A DNA stretch of 64,000 bases, from contig CAVSMH010000011.1 of assembly GCA_963728965.1 (NCBI GenBank), positions 124,001 to 188,000 on the forward strand. The letters run 5' to 3'. The DNA is from DASQZT01 sp963728965. Lineage in GTDB: Bacteria > Acidobacteriota > Terriglobia > Bryobacterales > Bryobacteraceae. This document shows, piece by piece, positions 1 to 7,330 of the stretch (its first letter is position 1; each line of letters begins with the position of its first letter). Below the pieces are notes generated by a model. The model was not told where the DNA came from, did not search any database, and saw only the letters and a program-made list of their open reading frames with translations. Position numbers and translations under genes: made by a program.

Positions 1-200
1 TGGTCCGTGTCGATTTTCTTGACACCAATCAGCGCCGGGCTGGAAGCCTCCACGGTGGCCTTCACGAGGACGGCTCCTGTCGAATCTTTGACGGTCCCCT
101 GAAGTCCGGCCGTCGTTTCCTGCGCAAAAATCGATGGCAGAATCAAAAGCACAATGGTCGAGAGCAGTAAGGCCCGCAACAGAAAGCGTTTCATGTCCAT
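1..200 (-). CDS. TonB-dependent receptor, N-terminal fragment (runs off the window)
   Basis: Only the first ~66 codons are inside the window. The start is an ATG at 198-200 with a near-perfect Shine-Dalgarno TAAGGAGG at 211-218. The product opens with a basic, hydrophobic signal peptide (about residues 1-26, ending at a FAQ-E junction). It is followed by a segment of the type TTAGLQGTVKDSTGAVL, which is the start of a carboxypeptidase-regulatory-like beta-sandwich domain. In acidobacteria this arrangement is typical of very large TonB-dependent outer-membrane receptors. The receptor identity is inferred from this N-terminus alone; the plug and barrel lie outside the window, so another secreted protein with the same domain is possible. 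Confidence 0.6.
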   Translation of the reverse strand, partial: MDMKRFLLRALLLSTIVLLILPSIFAQETTAGLQGTVKDSTGAVLVKATVEASSPALIGVKKIDTD

Positions 201-510
201 TTCCAACTAACCTCCTTACAATTGAGAGGACATCGGGCAGCGGGACCGGAACCGAAGCACAGGAACCTGGCACCGCTGCAATAAAGACGACGCCCTACCG
301 ATTGGAAGAATGTTAACAAGAATAAGAGGACTTGTACATCTTTTTGGGTCAATTCGGAGCGATAAATCGTACACCACAACACGTTGGTGGGTAATGGGGC
401 GGTTCCCGCATCCAACGATGGTACCCGTACCAAGCGGGTCTGATGTAGATGTATCTGTTACGCTTGTAACCGTCCGAAGTAATCCACGACGCAAAATCGG
501 TGACTCTGTA
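201..510. other. Intergenic stretch with no recognised gene
   Basis: About 310 bases separate the receptor start from the end of the amidohydrolase gene. Reading frames here are short and have no recognisable protein features. Apart from the receptor's ribosome-binding site at 211-218, I see no convincing promoter, repeat or RNA gene. It presumably holds the promoter and leader of the receptor on the minus strand. Confidence 0.5.
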
Positions 511-2124
511 CTACGGTGTGCGCACCGTCGGGTATCGGATCCCCAGTTGTTCCAAGTAGGTGTCGTATCGCGACGGGTCGTAGTAGAAGCGCTTCATGCG
601 GTCGCGATACTGCTCCATCGTTTTCTGGTTGAGCCAGATGGCGGGCTTGTCCTCGGGGCGCAGGAAGGTTTTGTATTTCACCTCCTTGGTTTGAACACGG
701 AAATACTCCCAGGCTTTTTGCACGAGTTCGGGATGGAGCAGCAGGTCGAGCATGGTCATCGCCTGTGCCTTGGCGCCGGCAACCACGCCTTTGTGAGCGA
801 TGGGCGTAGCCATGGCGATGGCATTGGCCCAGTTGTGGCCGGGACCGCCGGGAATATTGGCCGGGTAGCGCAGGGTGATGGTGGGGACGTTCCAGGAGAC
901 GTCGCCGATATCGTCGGAGCCGCCGCCGGTGGGGCCCACTCCCGGGCCTTCGGCACCCTCCGCGGCGGGATCCGGGGCAGTGCGCGGGGCGCGCATTTCG
1001 CTGAGCTTCACGGGTAGCCCGCGCACCGGCACTTTCAGCTCGGCCTGAAGGGCTTTGGCCAGCTTCTGGTCATCGTCGGACCACTGCGGCAGGCCTACCT
1101 TTTTGATGTTCTCGTTCATGGCCTCGGCAATGGGACGATTGAAGTGACCGGGCCAGGCGCTGCCCAGAAGGCGCGAGGTGAAGCTGGTGTCGGTCATGAG
1201 CGCGGCGGCTTTGGCCATGTTGTCGCCGATGCGCCACATATCCATGATGTGGTCGTAGTCGGCTTCGCGGAAGTAATACCAGACGGCGGCGTTGGGCGGG
1301 ACGACGTTAGGCTGGTCGCCGCCGTTAGTGATGACGTAGTGGGACCGCTGAGCGAGGCGAAGGTGTTCCCGCCGGAAATTCCAGCCGACATCCATGAGCT
1401 CGACCGCGTCCAGGGCGCTCCGCCCGCGCCACGGAGCGCCGGCGGCATGCGCGCTCTCGCCTTTGAACTGGTACTCCACCGAGACGAGCCCGTTCTGATT
1501 GAGCGGCGCCCCCCAGGAAACGCCGAAGTTCGCGGCCACGTGGGCGAACAGGCAGACATCCACATTCTTGAATAGGCCCGCGCGAACGAAGTATGCCTTC
1601 GTGCCCACCAGCTCTTCGGCCACTCCGGGCCAGAGCTGGATGGTGCCGGAGAGATGCTCGCGCTCCATCACCTTCTTCACCGCAATGGCCGCCAGGATGT
1701 TCAGGGGCACGCCGGAATTGTGGCCTTCGCCGTGTCCGGGAGCGCCTTCGAGGAGCGGCTCGTGCCACGCCACGCCCGGTTTCTGCGAAGCCTGCGGGAT
1801 GTCGTCGATATCGGAACCCAGTGAGATGACCGGTTTCCCCGCGCCCCAGGTAGCCAGCCAGGCAGTGGGAATCCCGGCAAGACCGCGCTCGATTTTGAAC
1901 CCCTCCTTCTCGAGGATGGCGGTGAGATAGCGAGACGTTTCGATTTCCTGAAATCCCAGCTCTCCGAAGCTGAACACGCTATCCACCATGACTTGGGCCT
2001 GCTTCTTCATGCCATCGATCTGGCCTGCTAGGTCGGCCTTCATGGCCGCTTCCTTTTCGGGGGAGAGGTTGGGTTGGGCAAGGCAGACACCGGCGGCCAG
2101 AAGGGCCATGGCGAGTTTCGGCAT
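511..2124 (-). CDS. Secreted M20-family amidohydrolase/peptidase (AbgB-like)
   Basis: This 537-residue protein starts with a signal peptide (MPKLAMALLAAGVCLAQ). The rest has the layout of M20 metallo-amidohydrolases of the aminobenzoyl-glutamate utilisation protein B type. Visible hallmarks are SLGSDIDDIP (metal-binding Asp region), a GHGEGHNSG segment, a PGVAEE segment with the catalytic/metal Glu pair, and a C-terminal GHNWANA region with a metal-ligand His. The dimerisation domain lies in the middle (about residues 220-340). Such enzymes hydrolyse amide bonds of N-acyl amino acids or p-aminobenzoyl-glutamate; the substrate here is unknown. The signal peptide puts it in the periplasm, whereas E. 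coli AbgB is cytoplasmic. It follows the acyltransferase gene on the same strand after 84 bases. Confidence 0.8.
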   Translation of the reverse strand: MPKLAMALLAAGVCLAQPNLSPEKEAAMKADLAGQIDGMKKQAQVMVDSVFSFGELGFQEIETSRYLTAILEKEGFKIERGLAGIPTAWLATWGAGKPVISLGSDIDDIPQASQKPGVAWHEPLLEGAPGHGEGHNSGVPLNILAAIAVKKVMEREHLSGTIQLWPGVAEELVGTKAYFVRAGLFKNVDVCLFAHVAANFGVSWGAPLNQNGLVSVEYQFKGESAHAAGAPWRGRSALDAVELMDVGWNFRREHLRLAQRSHYVITNGGDQPNVVPPNAAVWYYFREADYDHIMDMWRIGDNMAKAAALMTDTSFTSRLLGSAWPGHFNRPIAEAMNENIKKVGLPQWSDDDQKLAKALQAELKVPVRGLPVKLSEMRAPRTAPDPAAEGAEGPGVGPTGGGSDDIGDVSWNVPTITLRYPANIPGGPGHNWANAIAMATPIAHKGVVAGAKAQAMTMLDLLLHPELVQKAWEYFRVQTKEVKYKTFLRPEDKPAIWLNQKTMEQYRDRMKRFYYDPSRYDTYLEQLGIRYPTVRTP

Positions 2125-2176
2125 AAGGGTTAGTTTACGACGGAAGAGGGGAACGCCCGAAACCGGTGGTCGCCCG

Positions 2177-2201
2177 GGCGCAGCAGACGGGAGCCTGCGC
2201 C
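2177..2201. terminator. Hairpin between acyltransferase and amidohydrolase genes
   Basis: A perfect 7-bp inverted repeat (GGCGCAG / CTGCGCC) with an 11-base loop lies in the 84-base gap between two minus-strand genes. It is GC-rich but has no T-tract, so it may be a weak or factor-dependent terminator or an mRNA-stabilising hairpin. The motif GTCGCCCGGG occurs on both sides of it (2169-2178 and 2212-2221), which gives it the look of a small REP-like element. Confidence 0.4.
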
Positions 2202-2208
2202 ACAGGGG

Positions 2209-3300
2209 CTAGTCGCCCGGGACGCGATCCGGCTTGGGAGGGGTCCAGCGGGCCAGATCGGAAAGCATCGCCCCAATCCGCCGGTGGTTGGTTCGGATCA
2301 CGGATATCGCCAGCATCAACAGGATCACACCTATGGCGGCAGCGACGGTCTGGCCTACGTTGAGGCCGTTCTTGAAGAACCACAGCCACCGGCCATAGAC
2401 CAGCTCGATGTGAACCCAGTACACAAGCAGCGAGGTGGTGCCGAACTGACGCACCCAGCTCCAGCCGGGGCGGTCGTCGCCGCGCGTCCAAAGGAAGGAA
2501 AGGGCCAAAAGCAGCAGCGTGACTCCAAGCTTGGTAAGGACCTGTGCCGGGCTGTTCAGCCAGTAGTCCGACTTGGCGTAGATGGAAAAGTCCACGCCGG
2601 CAAAATACTGGCAGGAAAGGATGAGGACCCCACCGATGATGGCGACCCACTGCATCACTCGTTCGGTTCCCTCATGCGGTACTACGCGGATCAGGCTGCC
2701 GGCGCTCATCCCGAATGCCGCGTACGCGCCCCAGGGAAAGAAACTGAAGTAGCGAAAATCCGGCACCACGTAATTCCGCAAAAGCGACGGCAGGGCTCCA
2801 TTGTCGAGCTGCGAAACCAGGGGCGAGGCCAACGCAATAGCCAAACCCAGGATGGCGCAGAGGCGCACCCGCTCCGCGGTGCGGAAGAACGCCATCACCG
2901 AGAGCAGCGCGATCGAGAAGCCCATGCAGTTCAAAATGTCCACCCGCAACAAGTCCTGCCACGGCGCGGGCCAGCCGAAGAGCCAGAGCTGAAGCCGGAA
3001 AGCAATCGCCAGGAAGAACAGATATCCGGAACGCCGGAAGGCCGTCGAGACGCGCCCGAAGGGGGTGAGCCCCTTGCGTTCGGTGCTGTCCATGAGGAAG
3101 GCCAGAGTCACGCCGGTAAGGAACAGGAAAATGGCGGGCGGCATGCCTCCCACAAACTGCGACAGCACGAACGGCCCGCCGGGGCGCAAATCGTTCCGCA
3201 GAAACGAATCGAACACATGTCCCTGCAACATGATCAGTGCGCCGATGCCGCGCAGCCAATCGAGATACTGCAGCCGATAGTTACTGGTCTTGGTCTTCAC
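2209..3300 (-). CDS. Multi-spanning membrane acyltransferase, heparan-alpha-glucosaminide acetyltransferase-like
   Basis: This 363-residue, very hydrophobic protein has about ten membrane segments. The N-terminal motif RLQYLDWLRGIGALIMLQGH is the signature of the DUF1624/YeiB-like family of membrane acyltransferases, in which the Asp and His residues are conserved. A second recognisable block is PPAIFLFLTGVTLAF. These enzymes move acyl groups across the membrane onto sugars or peptidoglycan-like acceptors; the acceptor here is unknown. The start is GTG at 3298-3300 and has no strong ribosome-binding site. The next gene upstream on this strand (LolA-like) ends only 15 bases away, so co-transcription is likely. 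Confidence 0.7.
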   Translation of the reverse strand: MKTKTSNYRLQYLDWLRGIGALIMLQGHVFDSFLRNDLRPGGPFVLSQFVGGMPPAIFLFLTGVTLAFLMDSTERKGLTPFGRVSTAFRRSGYLFFLAIAFRLQLWLFGWPAPWQDLLRVDILNCMGFSIALLSVMAFFRTAERVRLCAILGLAIALASPLVSQLDNGALPSLLRNYVVPDFRYFSFFPWGAYAAFGMSAGSLIRVVPHEGTERVMQWVAIIGGVLILSCQYFAGVDFSIYAKSDYWLNSPAQVLTKLGVTLLLLALSFLWTRGDDRPGWSWVRQFGTTSLLVYWVHIELVYGRWLWFFKNGLNVGQTVAAAIGVILLMLAISVIRTNHRRIGAMLSDLARWTPPKPDRVPGD

Positions 3301-3315
3301 TGACTAATCCGGTTG

Positions 3316-4023
3316 CTACCTTTGAATGTGCTCGTGCTGAACGCCTTTCGGCAGGTTTAGCCGGACCGCCGAATCGGGGAGGTTCTGGTTGATCTTCATA
3401 TTGGTGTAGGTAGCCAGGGAATAATCTCCCCCGCGCTGATACATTTTCTGCTGCACGGAAATGCCGGTCTCATCGGAGATCCACAGCTCGAATTTCGGAA
3501 ACTGATTGGCGAGTTCCTGGTTCTTGGGCACCAGCTCGAGGCGGGTCGTCTTCTGGCCGGCCACGGTTTCCGGCCCGCCGAACTGAATGGTGTAGGCGGC
3601 TTGCAGATCTTTGGAGTTACTGCCGAACCCCAAAAGAACGAACTTCTCGATCATGTCGCGATTGGTCTTGCCGAGGTCCATATCCTGGTCGATCCGGGTC
3701 TTCGGATAGTACACATCCACTTTCGTCCCGGAGAGTTGGACCTGCTTTTCATCGGGCTGTGTAAACTTGATCAACATGCGGTACTCGTAGCGTTTGGGGA
3801 CTTTGACCGCGATCGTTCCGACATCTACGGTTTCCTCTTTGAGCACGGCCATATAGGAGACCTTTCTCATATCCGCGGTAAGATCCTTGAAATGGGCGGC
3901 GGCCCGATCCATGCGAGCGAACACCGCGGTGAGCGGATCCTCGTCGGGCGGTACCGCATCCCAAGGGCCAGGACTCGCCAACAAGGGCAAAGTGCAGGCG
4001 AAAACGAAAGGCAACAGACGCAT
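3316..4023 (-). CDS. LolA-like outer-membrane lipoprotein carrier protein
   Basis: I place the start at the ATG at 4021-4023, which is preceded by a GGAG ribosome-binding site and followed at once by a signal peptide (MRLLPFVFACTLPLLASPGP). A longer in-frame extension upstream has no support. The mature protein of about 215 residues has the LolA/LppX-like pattern: an N-terminal helix with 'DPLTAVFARMDRAAAHFKDLTADM', then repeated beta strands (RYEYRMLIKFTQPDEKQV, KVDVYYPKTRIDQ, TTRLELVPKN). It ends in a positively charged QHEHIQR. The family carries lipids or lipoproteins in the periplasm. It sits directly downstream of a small membrane protein and next to an acyltransferase, which suggests a role in envelope lipid handling. 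Confidence 0.7.
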   Translation of the reverse strand: MRLLPFVFACTLPLLASPGPWDAVPPDEDPLTAVFARMDRAAAHFKDLTADMRKVSYMAVLKEETVDVGTIAVKVPKRYEYRMLIKFTQPDEKQVQLSGTKVDVYYPKTRIDQDMDLGKTNRDMIEKFVLLGFGSNSKDLQAAYTIQFGGPETVAGQKTTRLELVPKNQELANQFPKFELWISDETGISVQQKMYQRGGDYSLATYTNMKINQNLPDSAVRLNLPKGVQHEHIQR

Positions 4024-4090
4024 GTGAGTGACTCCAAATCCATTCAGGCAGGGCGGTTTTTCACGGTGGCCATTACCGGGCGGACCAGCG

Positions 4091-4432
4091 CTAGGGTCGG
4101 GCAAACGCCATGTACCCTTGCACTTCCCCTTCCGAATCGAGAATCGGCTCCACCCTCATGATGATGACGGTCCGGTTGCCGGGGCGCTGCCGGAGGATCG
4201 CCGTAAGCCGGGAGACGCGCTGATTTTCCGGCACATTCACCAGGACCTCCGGCCCAACGTGAAACGTGGGGACCCTGTTTTCCGACGGCACCTCAACGAT
4301 GCTCGGCACACGCGGCTGATCGCGGAACCAACCCCGCGGGGTGAGAAAAATGAACGCGAGTATAATCGCCACGATGACATCGTAGGGGCGGCTCCCGCGC
4401 GGGTAGTCCCACAGGATAAAGCGCTTCCACAT
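4091..4432 (-). CDS. Small membrane-anchored hypothetical protein
   Basis: This 113-residue protein has one N-terminal membrane segment (about residues 18-32, YDVIVAIILAFIFLT) and a soluble C-terminal part. In that part I read VLVNVPENQRVSRLTAILRQRPGNRTVIIMRVEPI, a pattern of alternating strands and helices reminiscent of ExbD/TolR-like periplasmic domains. That resemblance is weak and no family can be named. It starts with ATG at 4430-4432 and ends 67 bases before the LolA-like gene on the same strand, so the two are probably co-transcribed. Confidence 0.55.
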   Translation of the reverse strand: MWKRFILWDYPRGSRPYDVIVAIILAFIFLTPRGWFRDQPRVPSIVEVPSENRVPTFHVGPEVLVNVPENQRVSRLTAILRQRPGNRTVIIMRVEPILDSEGEVQGYMAFARP

Positions 4433-4609
4433 GCGGTACCTACCAGTCTATCAAGCCGCGGCGATGAGCGCCGGACTACCTTCCGGGGAAGAGGCGATCA
4501 TCCTGCGAGTCAGAGTCCGATCCAACTCGTCTTGGGGAAGCTCGTGGTTTCATTCTACGAAGTGCTGCCACGGGGGCGCGCGGGCGTTGTAAGATAGAGC
4601 CAAACTGAT

Positions 4610-5080
4610 ATGATGTGCCGCATTCTGCTGCTTCTCGCCGCCGCGGTGTGCTTGGCATCCGGGCAGAAATACGACGGCCCGGTTCCGCCCAAATCCGATG
4701 TTCCTTACCTGAAACATGCCTCGACCCTGGTTCCTACTGAGGATGTCGAAGCCAAAGAACAAAAAAGCAAGAAGGACGACGTTACCTATATCGTCGCCGG
4801 CGCCAGTTCGCCCGCCAAAACGCCGCTGGCTTCGCCCATCTTCCTGATCCAGGCGGATAAGATTGCGCCCGACAAGCTCGGCCTGTACAAGCTGGATAGC
4901 AAGGGCGACCACCGCGAGATCGTCTTTTCGCAGAAGAAACAGCCCAAGCCGATCCGGATCGACGTCAACCGGCTGAGCGGGAACCTTTACCGAATCGAAG
5001 TGGATGAAAGCCTGGATCCGGGGGAATACTCGCTGAGCCCGGAAGGTTCCAATCGGGTTTTCTGTTTCCAGGTGTTTTGA
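4610..5080 (+). CDS. Secreted hypothetical protein
   Basis: This 156-residue protein has a clear signal peptide (MMCRILLLLAAAVCLASGQ) and a Lys-rich mature part. The C-terminal half has the form of a small beta-sandwich domain (KPIRIDVNRLSGNLYRIEVD, then DESLDPGEYSLSPEGSNRVFCFQVF), a pattern common in acidobacterial secreted proteins of unknown function. Two ATG codons in tandem (4610 and 4613) can serve as start. It ends 20 bases before the oxidoreductase gene on the same strand, so the two may form one transcript, although no shared function is apparent. Confidence 0.6.
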   Translation: MMCRILLLLAAAVCLASGQKYDGPVPPKSDVPYLKHASTLVPTEDVEAKEQKSKKDDVTYIVAGASSPAKTPLASPIFLIQADKIAPDKLGLYKLDSKGDHREIVFSQKKQPKPIRIDVNRLSGNLYRIEVDESLDPGEYSLSPEGSNRVFCFQVF

Positions 5081-5100
5081 AAGAAAAAGGGGGCAACCGA

Positions 5101-6135
5101 ATGACTCCAGTCGAGCCGTTGAGACTTGCCGTGTTCGGCCTGGGTTTTATGGGCAGCACGCACTTGAAGGCCCTGAAGACCATTGCCGGTGGGCGCCTGA
5201 CGGCCGTTTTCGAACAGGATGAAACGAGACTGCACGGCGACCTGACAGCGGTTCGCGGCAACATCGGCGGACCGGGCGAGATGTGCGACTTCACCGGCGT
5301 GGCCAAGTACCACAAACTGAGCGCGGTGCTCGCCGACCCGCAGGTGGACGCCGTGGATATCTGCCTTCCCACGGACCAGCATGCGGCCGTGGTGACCGCA
5401 GCCCTGAGGGCCGGCAAGCACGTGCTGGTCGAAAAGCCCCTGGCGCTGGATGGCGCGACTGCGGACGCGCTGGTAGAGGAAGCCCGCCGGAACGCCCGCG
5501 TGCTGATGACGGCGCACGTGCTCCGATTTCTTCCGGACTACCTGGTGCTGCGCGAAGCGCTGCGCGGCGGTCACATCGGTGCGCCGCGGTTCGCCACGTT
5601 CCGGCGGCGCTGCGCCGCGCCGGGTTGGGGAGGCTGGCTGCAAGATCCATCCAAAAGCGGGGGAGGCGTTTTTGACCTGCTCATTCATGACGTGGACATG
5701 TGCCTGGCCCTGTTCGGAAAGCCGGAAGCCGTGGCCGCCACGGGCGTGTGCGATGCCGCGCGGGGAATCGATTGTCTGGATGCGGCCCTGCTGTATCCGG
5801 ACGGCGCAGCGGTTTCGGTAATTGGCGGCTGGCACAATCCGGGCGCGTTTCCGTTCTCGATGGAGTACACCGTGACTTTCGATGGCGGCACGATCGACTT
5901 TCAATCGGCCGGGCGGGTGCCAACCCTCTATGCCGCCGACGGAACGGAGCGTCCGCTGACGCGCCCTGACCAGGATGGCTACGCCGCCGAGATCGCCTAT
6001 TTCGTGGATTGCTGTCGGCACGGCCGCGCACCCGAGGCCTGCCCGCCCGAACAATCGGCCGATGCGGTAAAACTGATGCTGTTGTTGCTCGATGCGCGCC
6101 AGCGCAACGGAGAGAAACTGCCATGCCGGATTTGA
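5101..6135 (+). CDS. Gfo/Idh/MocA-family NAD(P)-dependent oxidoreductase
   Basis: This 344-residue protein opens with a Rossmann fold: LRLAVFGLGFMGSTHLKAL carries the GxGxxG-type nucleotide-binding motif. The family motif VLVEKPLALD, with the catalytic Lys of the EKP triad, follows at about residue 115. The C-terminal beta-sheet domain includes GGGVFDLLIHDVDMCL, which contains the conserved His/Asp pair. These enzymes oxidise or reduce cyclic polyols and sugars. I chose the ATG at 5101 because it has a G-rich ribosome-binding site (AAAGGGGG); a TTG eight codons upstream overlaps the previous gene. The next gene begins within its last 13 bases, and the pair is a common sugar-oxidation module. 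The substrate is not predictable. Confidence 0.85.
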   Translation: MTPVEPLRLAVFGLGFMGSTHLKALKTIAGGRLTAVFEQDETRLHGDLTAVRGNIGGPGEMCDFTGVAKYHKLSAVLADPQVDAVDICLPTDQHAAVVTAALRAGKHVLVEKPLALDGATADALVEEARRNARVLMTAHVLRFLPDYLVLREALRGGHIGAPRFATFRRRCAAPGWGGWLQDPSKSGGGVFDLLIHDVDMCLALFGKPEAVAATGVCDAARGIDCLDAALLYPDGAAVSVIGGWHNPGAFPFSMEYTVTFDGGTIDFQSAGRVPTLYAADGTERPLTRPDQDGYAAEIAYFVDCCRHGRAPEACPPEQSADAVKLMLLLLDARQRNGEKLPCRI

Positions 6136-6980
6136 AGCCACTGGAGCCGGGAGTGATGTTCTGGGCCGGCCGCGATGACGTCGAGACGATGGTGTCGCTC
6201 GGTGTACGCTGCGGCCAGTTGGCCATCCCGGGTAATATCGCGCTGACCGACGCGGCTGCCCAGGACTGGAAGACGGCGCTCGCCCGCGCCGGTTTCACCC
6301 TGATCACCGTGTTCGCGGTGTACGACGGCGAAGACTACGCCGATATCCCCACCGTGCAGCAGACCGTGGGCTTCATCCCGCCCGATACGCGTGCCGCGCG
6401 CGAGCAGCGGACGTTGGCGCTGAGCGATTTCGCGGCCTCGCTCGGCGTTCCCGGAATCGCCTGCCACATCGGCTTCGTGCCGGAAGACGCATCCGACCCC
6501 GAGTACATCGCCGTTCGTGAAGTGGTTCGTCGCGTCTGCGACCGCGCGGCCCGCAACGGGCAGACGTTCGCGCTTGAGACCGGACAGGAGCGGGCCGAGG
6601 TGCTGTTAGCCTTCCTCCGCGATGTGGGCCGTCCGAATCTGCGCATCAACTTCGACCCCGCCAACATGATCCTCTATGGCAGCGGAGACCCCATCGAGGC
6701 CCTTCGCACGCTGGCCCCTTACGTGGTATCGGTGCACGCGAAAGACGGCGACGGGCCCCCGCGCGGCATCCGCGGCGCACTCGGAAAGGAGCGGCCGTTG
6801 GGCGAGGGCTCGGTCGGTATGGAGCGTTTCGTGGCGGCGCTGCGCGAGATCGGCTTCCGTGGCCCGCTGAACGTCGAGCGCGAGGCCGAGGATTCCGCCG
6901 CGCGCCTGCGCGACATGCGTGCCGGTGTAGCGTTGCTGCGAAAGCTGACCGCTTCCGCTGGTGCGGCCGAGAGGACTTGA
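6123..6980 (+). CDS. Sugar phosphate isomerase/epimerase (xylose isomerase-like TIM barrel)
   Basis: This 285-residue protein has the AP-endonuclease-2 / xylose-isomerase-like TIM-barrel pattern. Metal-ligand motifs are ALETGQE (Glu), NLRINFDPANM (Asp), VVSVHAKDG (His) and LNVEREAED (Glu). The family includes inosose dehydratase- and hydroxypyruvate isomerase-like enzymes; the reaction here is unknown. It overlaps the Gfo/Idh/MocA gene by 13 bases, so the two are translationally coupled and probably act on the same sugar or polyol. The gene ends inside the tRNA-Leu gene on the other strand: its TGA stop at 6978-6980 is read from the T-arm sequence of that tRNA, so the last residues are fixed by tRNA structure. 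Confidence 0.85.
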   Translation: MPDLKPLEPGVMFWAGRDDVETMVSLGVRCGQLAIPGNIALTDAAAQDWKTALARAGFTLITVFAVYDGEDYADIPTVQQTVGFIPPDTRAAREQRTLALSDFAASLGVPGIACHIGFVPEDASDPEYIAVREVVRRVCDRAARNGQTFALETGQERAEVLLAFLRDVGRPNLRINFDPANMILYGSGDPIEALRTLAPYVVSVHAKDGDGPPRGIRGALGKERPLGEGSVGMERFVAALREIGFRGPLNVEREAEDSAARLRDMRAGVALLRKLTASAGAAERT

Positions 6981-7045
6981 ACCTCCACCCACTTTCGTGG
7001 ACCAGATCCTAAGTCTGGCGCGTCTGCCAATTTCGCCACGACCGC
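6959..7045 (-). tRNA. tRNA-Leu (anticodon UAG), CCA encoded
   Basis: The reverse complement folds as a class II tRNA. The acceptor stem is GCGGUCG/CGGCCGC, the anticodon stem CCAGA/UCUGG encloses a loop with UAG, a variable arm is present, and the T-arm is GAGG-TTCAAGT-CCTC. The discriminator base is A (6962) and the CCA tail is encoded at 6959-6961. The long variable arm and the UAG anticodon identify leucine. The 3' end overlaps the last 22 bases of the convergent isomerase gene. Confidence 0.95.
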
Positions 7046-7095
7046 GCAGGGATTTCGAAAACAGTATAGCAACCGCAGGGCGGAAACGAGGGCAC

Positions 7096-7168
7096 CCGGG
7101 CAGACTGTGCCGGTGCCGCTTCCTTGTTATGAACAACTTACCGGCAGAATACGGCACAGTCTGCCCGG
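7096..7168. repeat. 17-bp perfect inverted repeat with nested hairpin
   Basis: The arms at 7096-7112 and 7152-7168 are perfect 17-bp reverse complements (CCGGGCAGACTGTGCCG and its complement), separated by 39 bases. Inside the spacer is a further 5-bp hairpin (TTGTT-ATG-AACAA, 7124-7136). It lies between the 5' end of tRNA-Leu and the GH127 gene. It could be a REP/REPIN-like element, a transcription terminator blocking read-through, or a binding site. No T-tract follows either arm. Confidence 0.6.
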
Positions 7169-7330
7169 TTTGATAGCAACGAAGACGAAAGAATCGGCAG
7201 CCGCATTCGAAGGCGATTTTGCTCCCGGAGCGGCGTCGATGTTCGCCGTGGATGGCCAAACACCTTGACGCATTCTTCCGCTGTCCGCTGTCCGGCGACG
7301 ACCAGCTGGCGGCGGTAGAATGGTTCCGTC

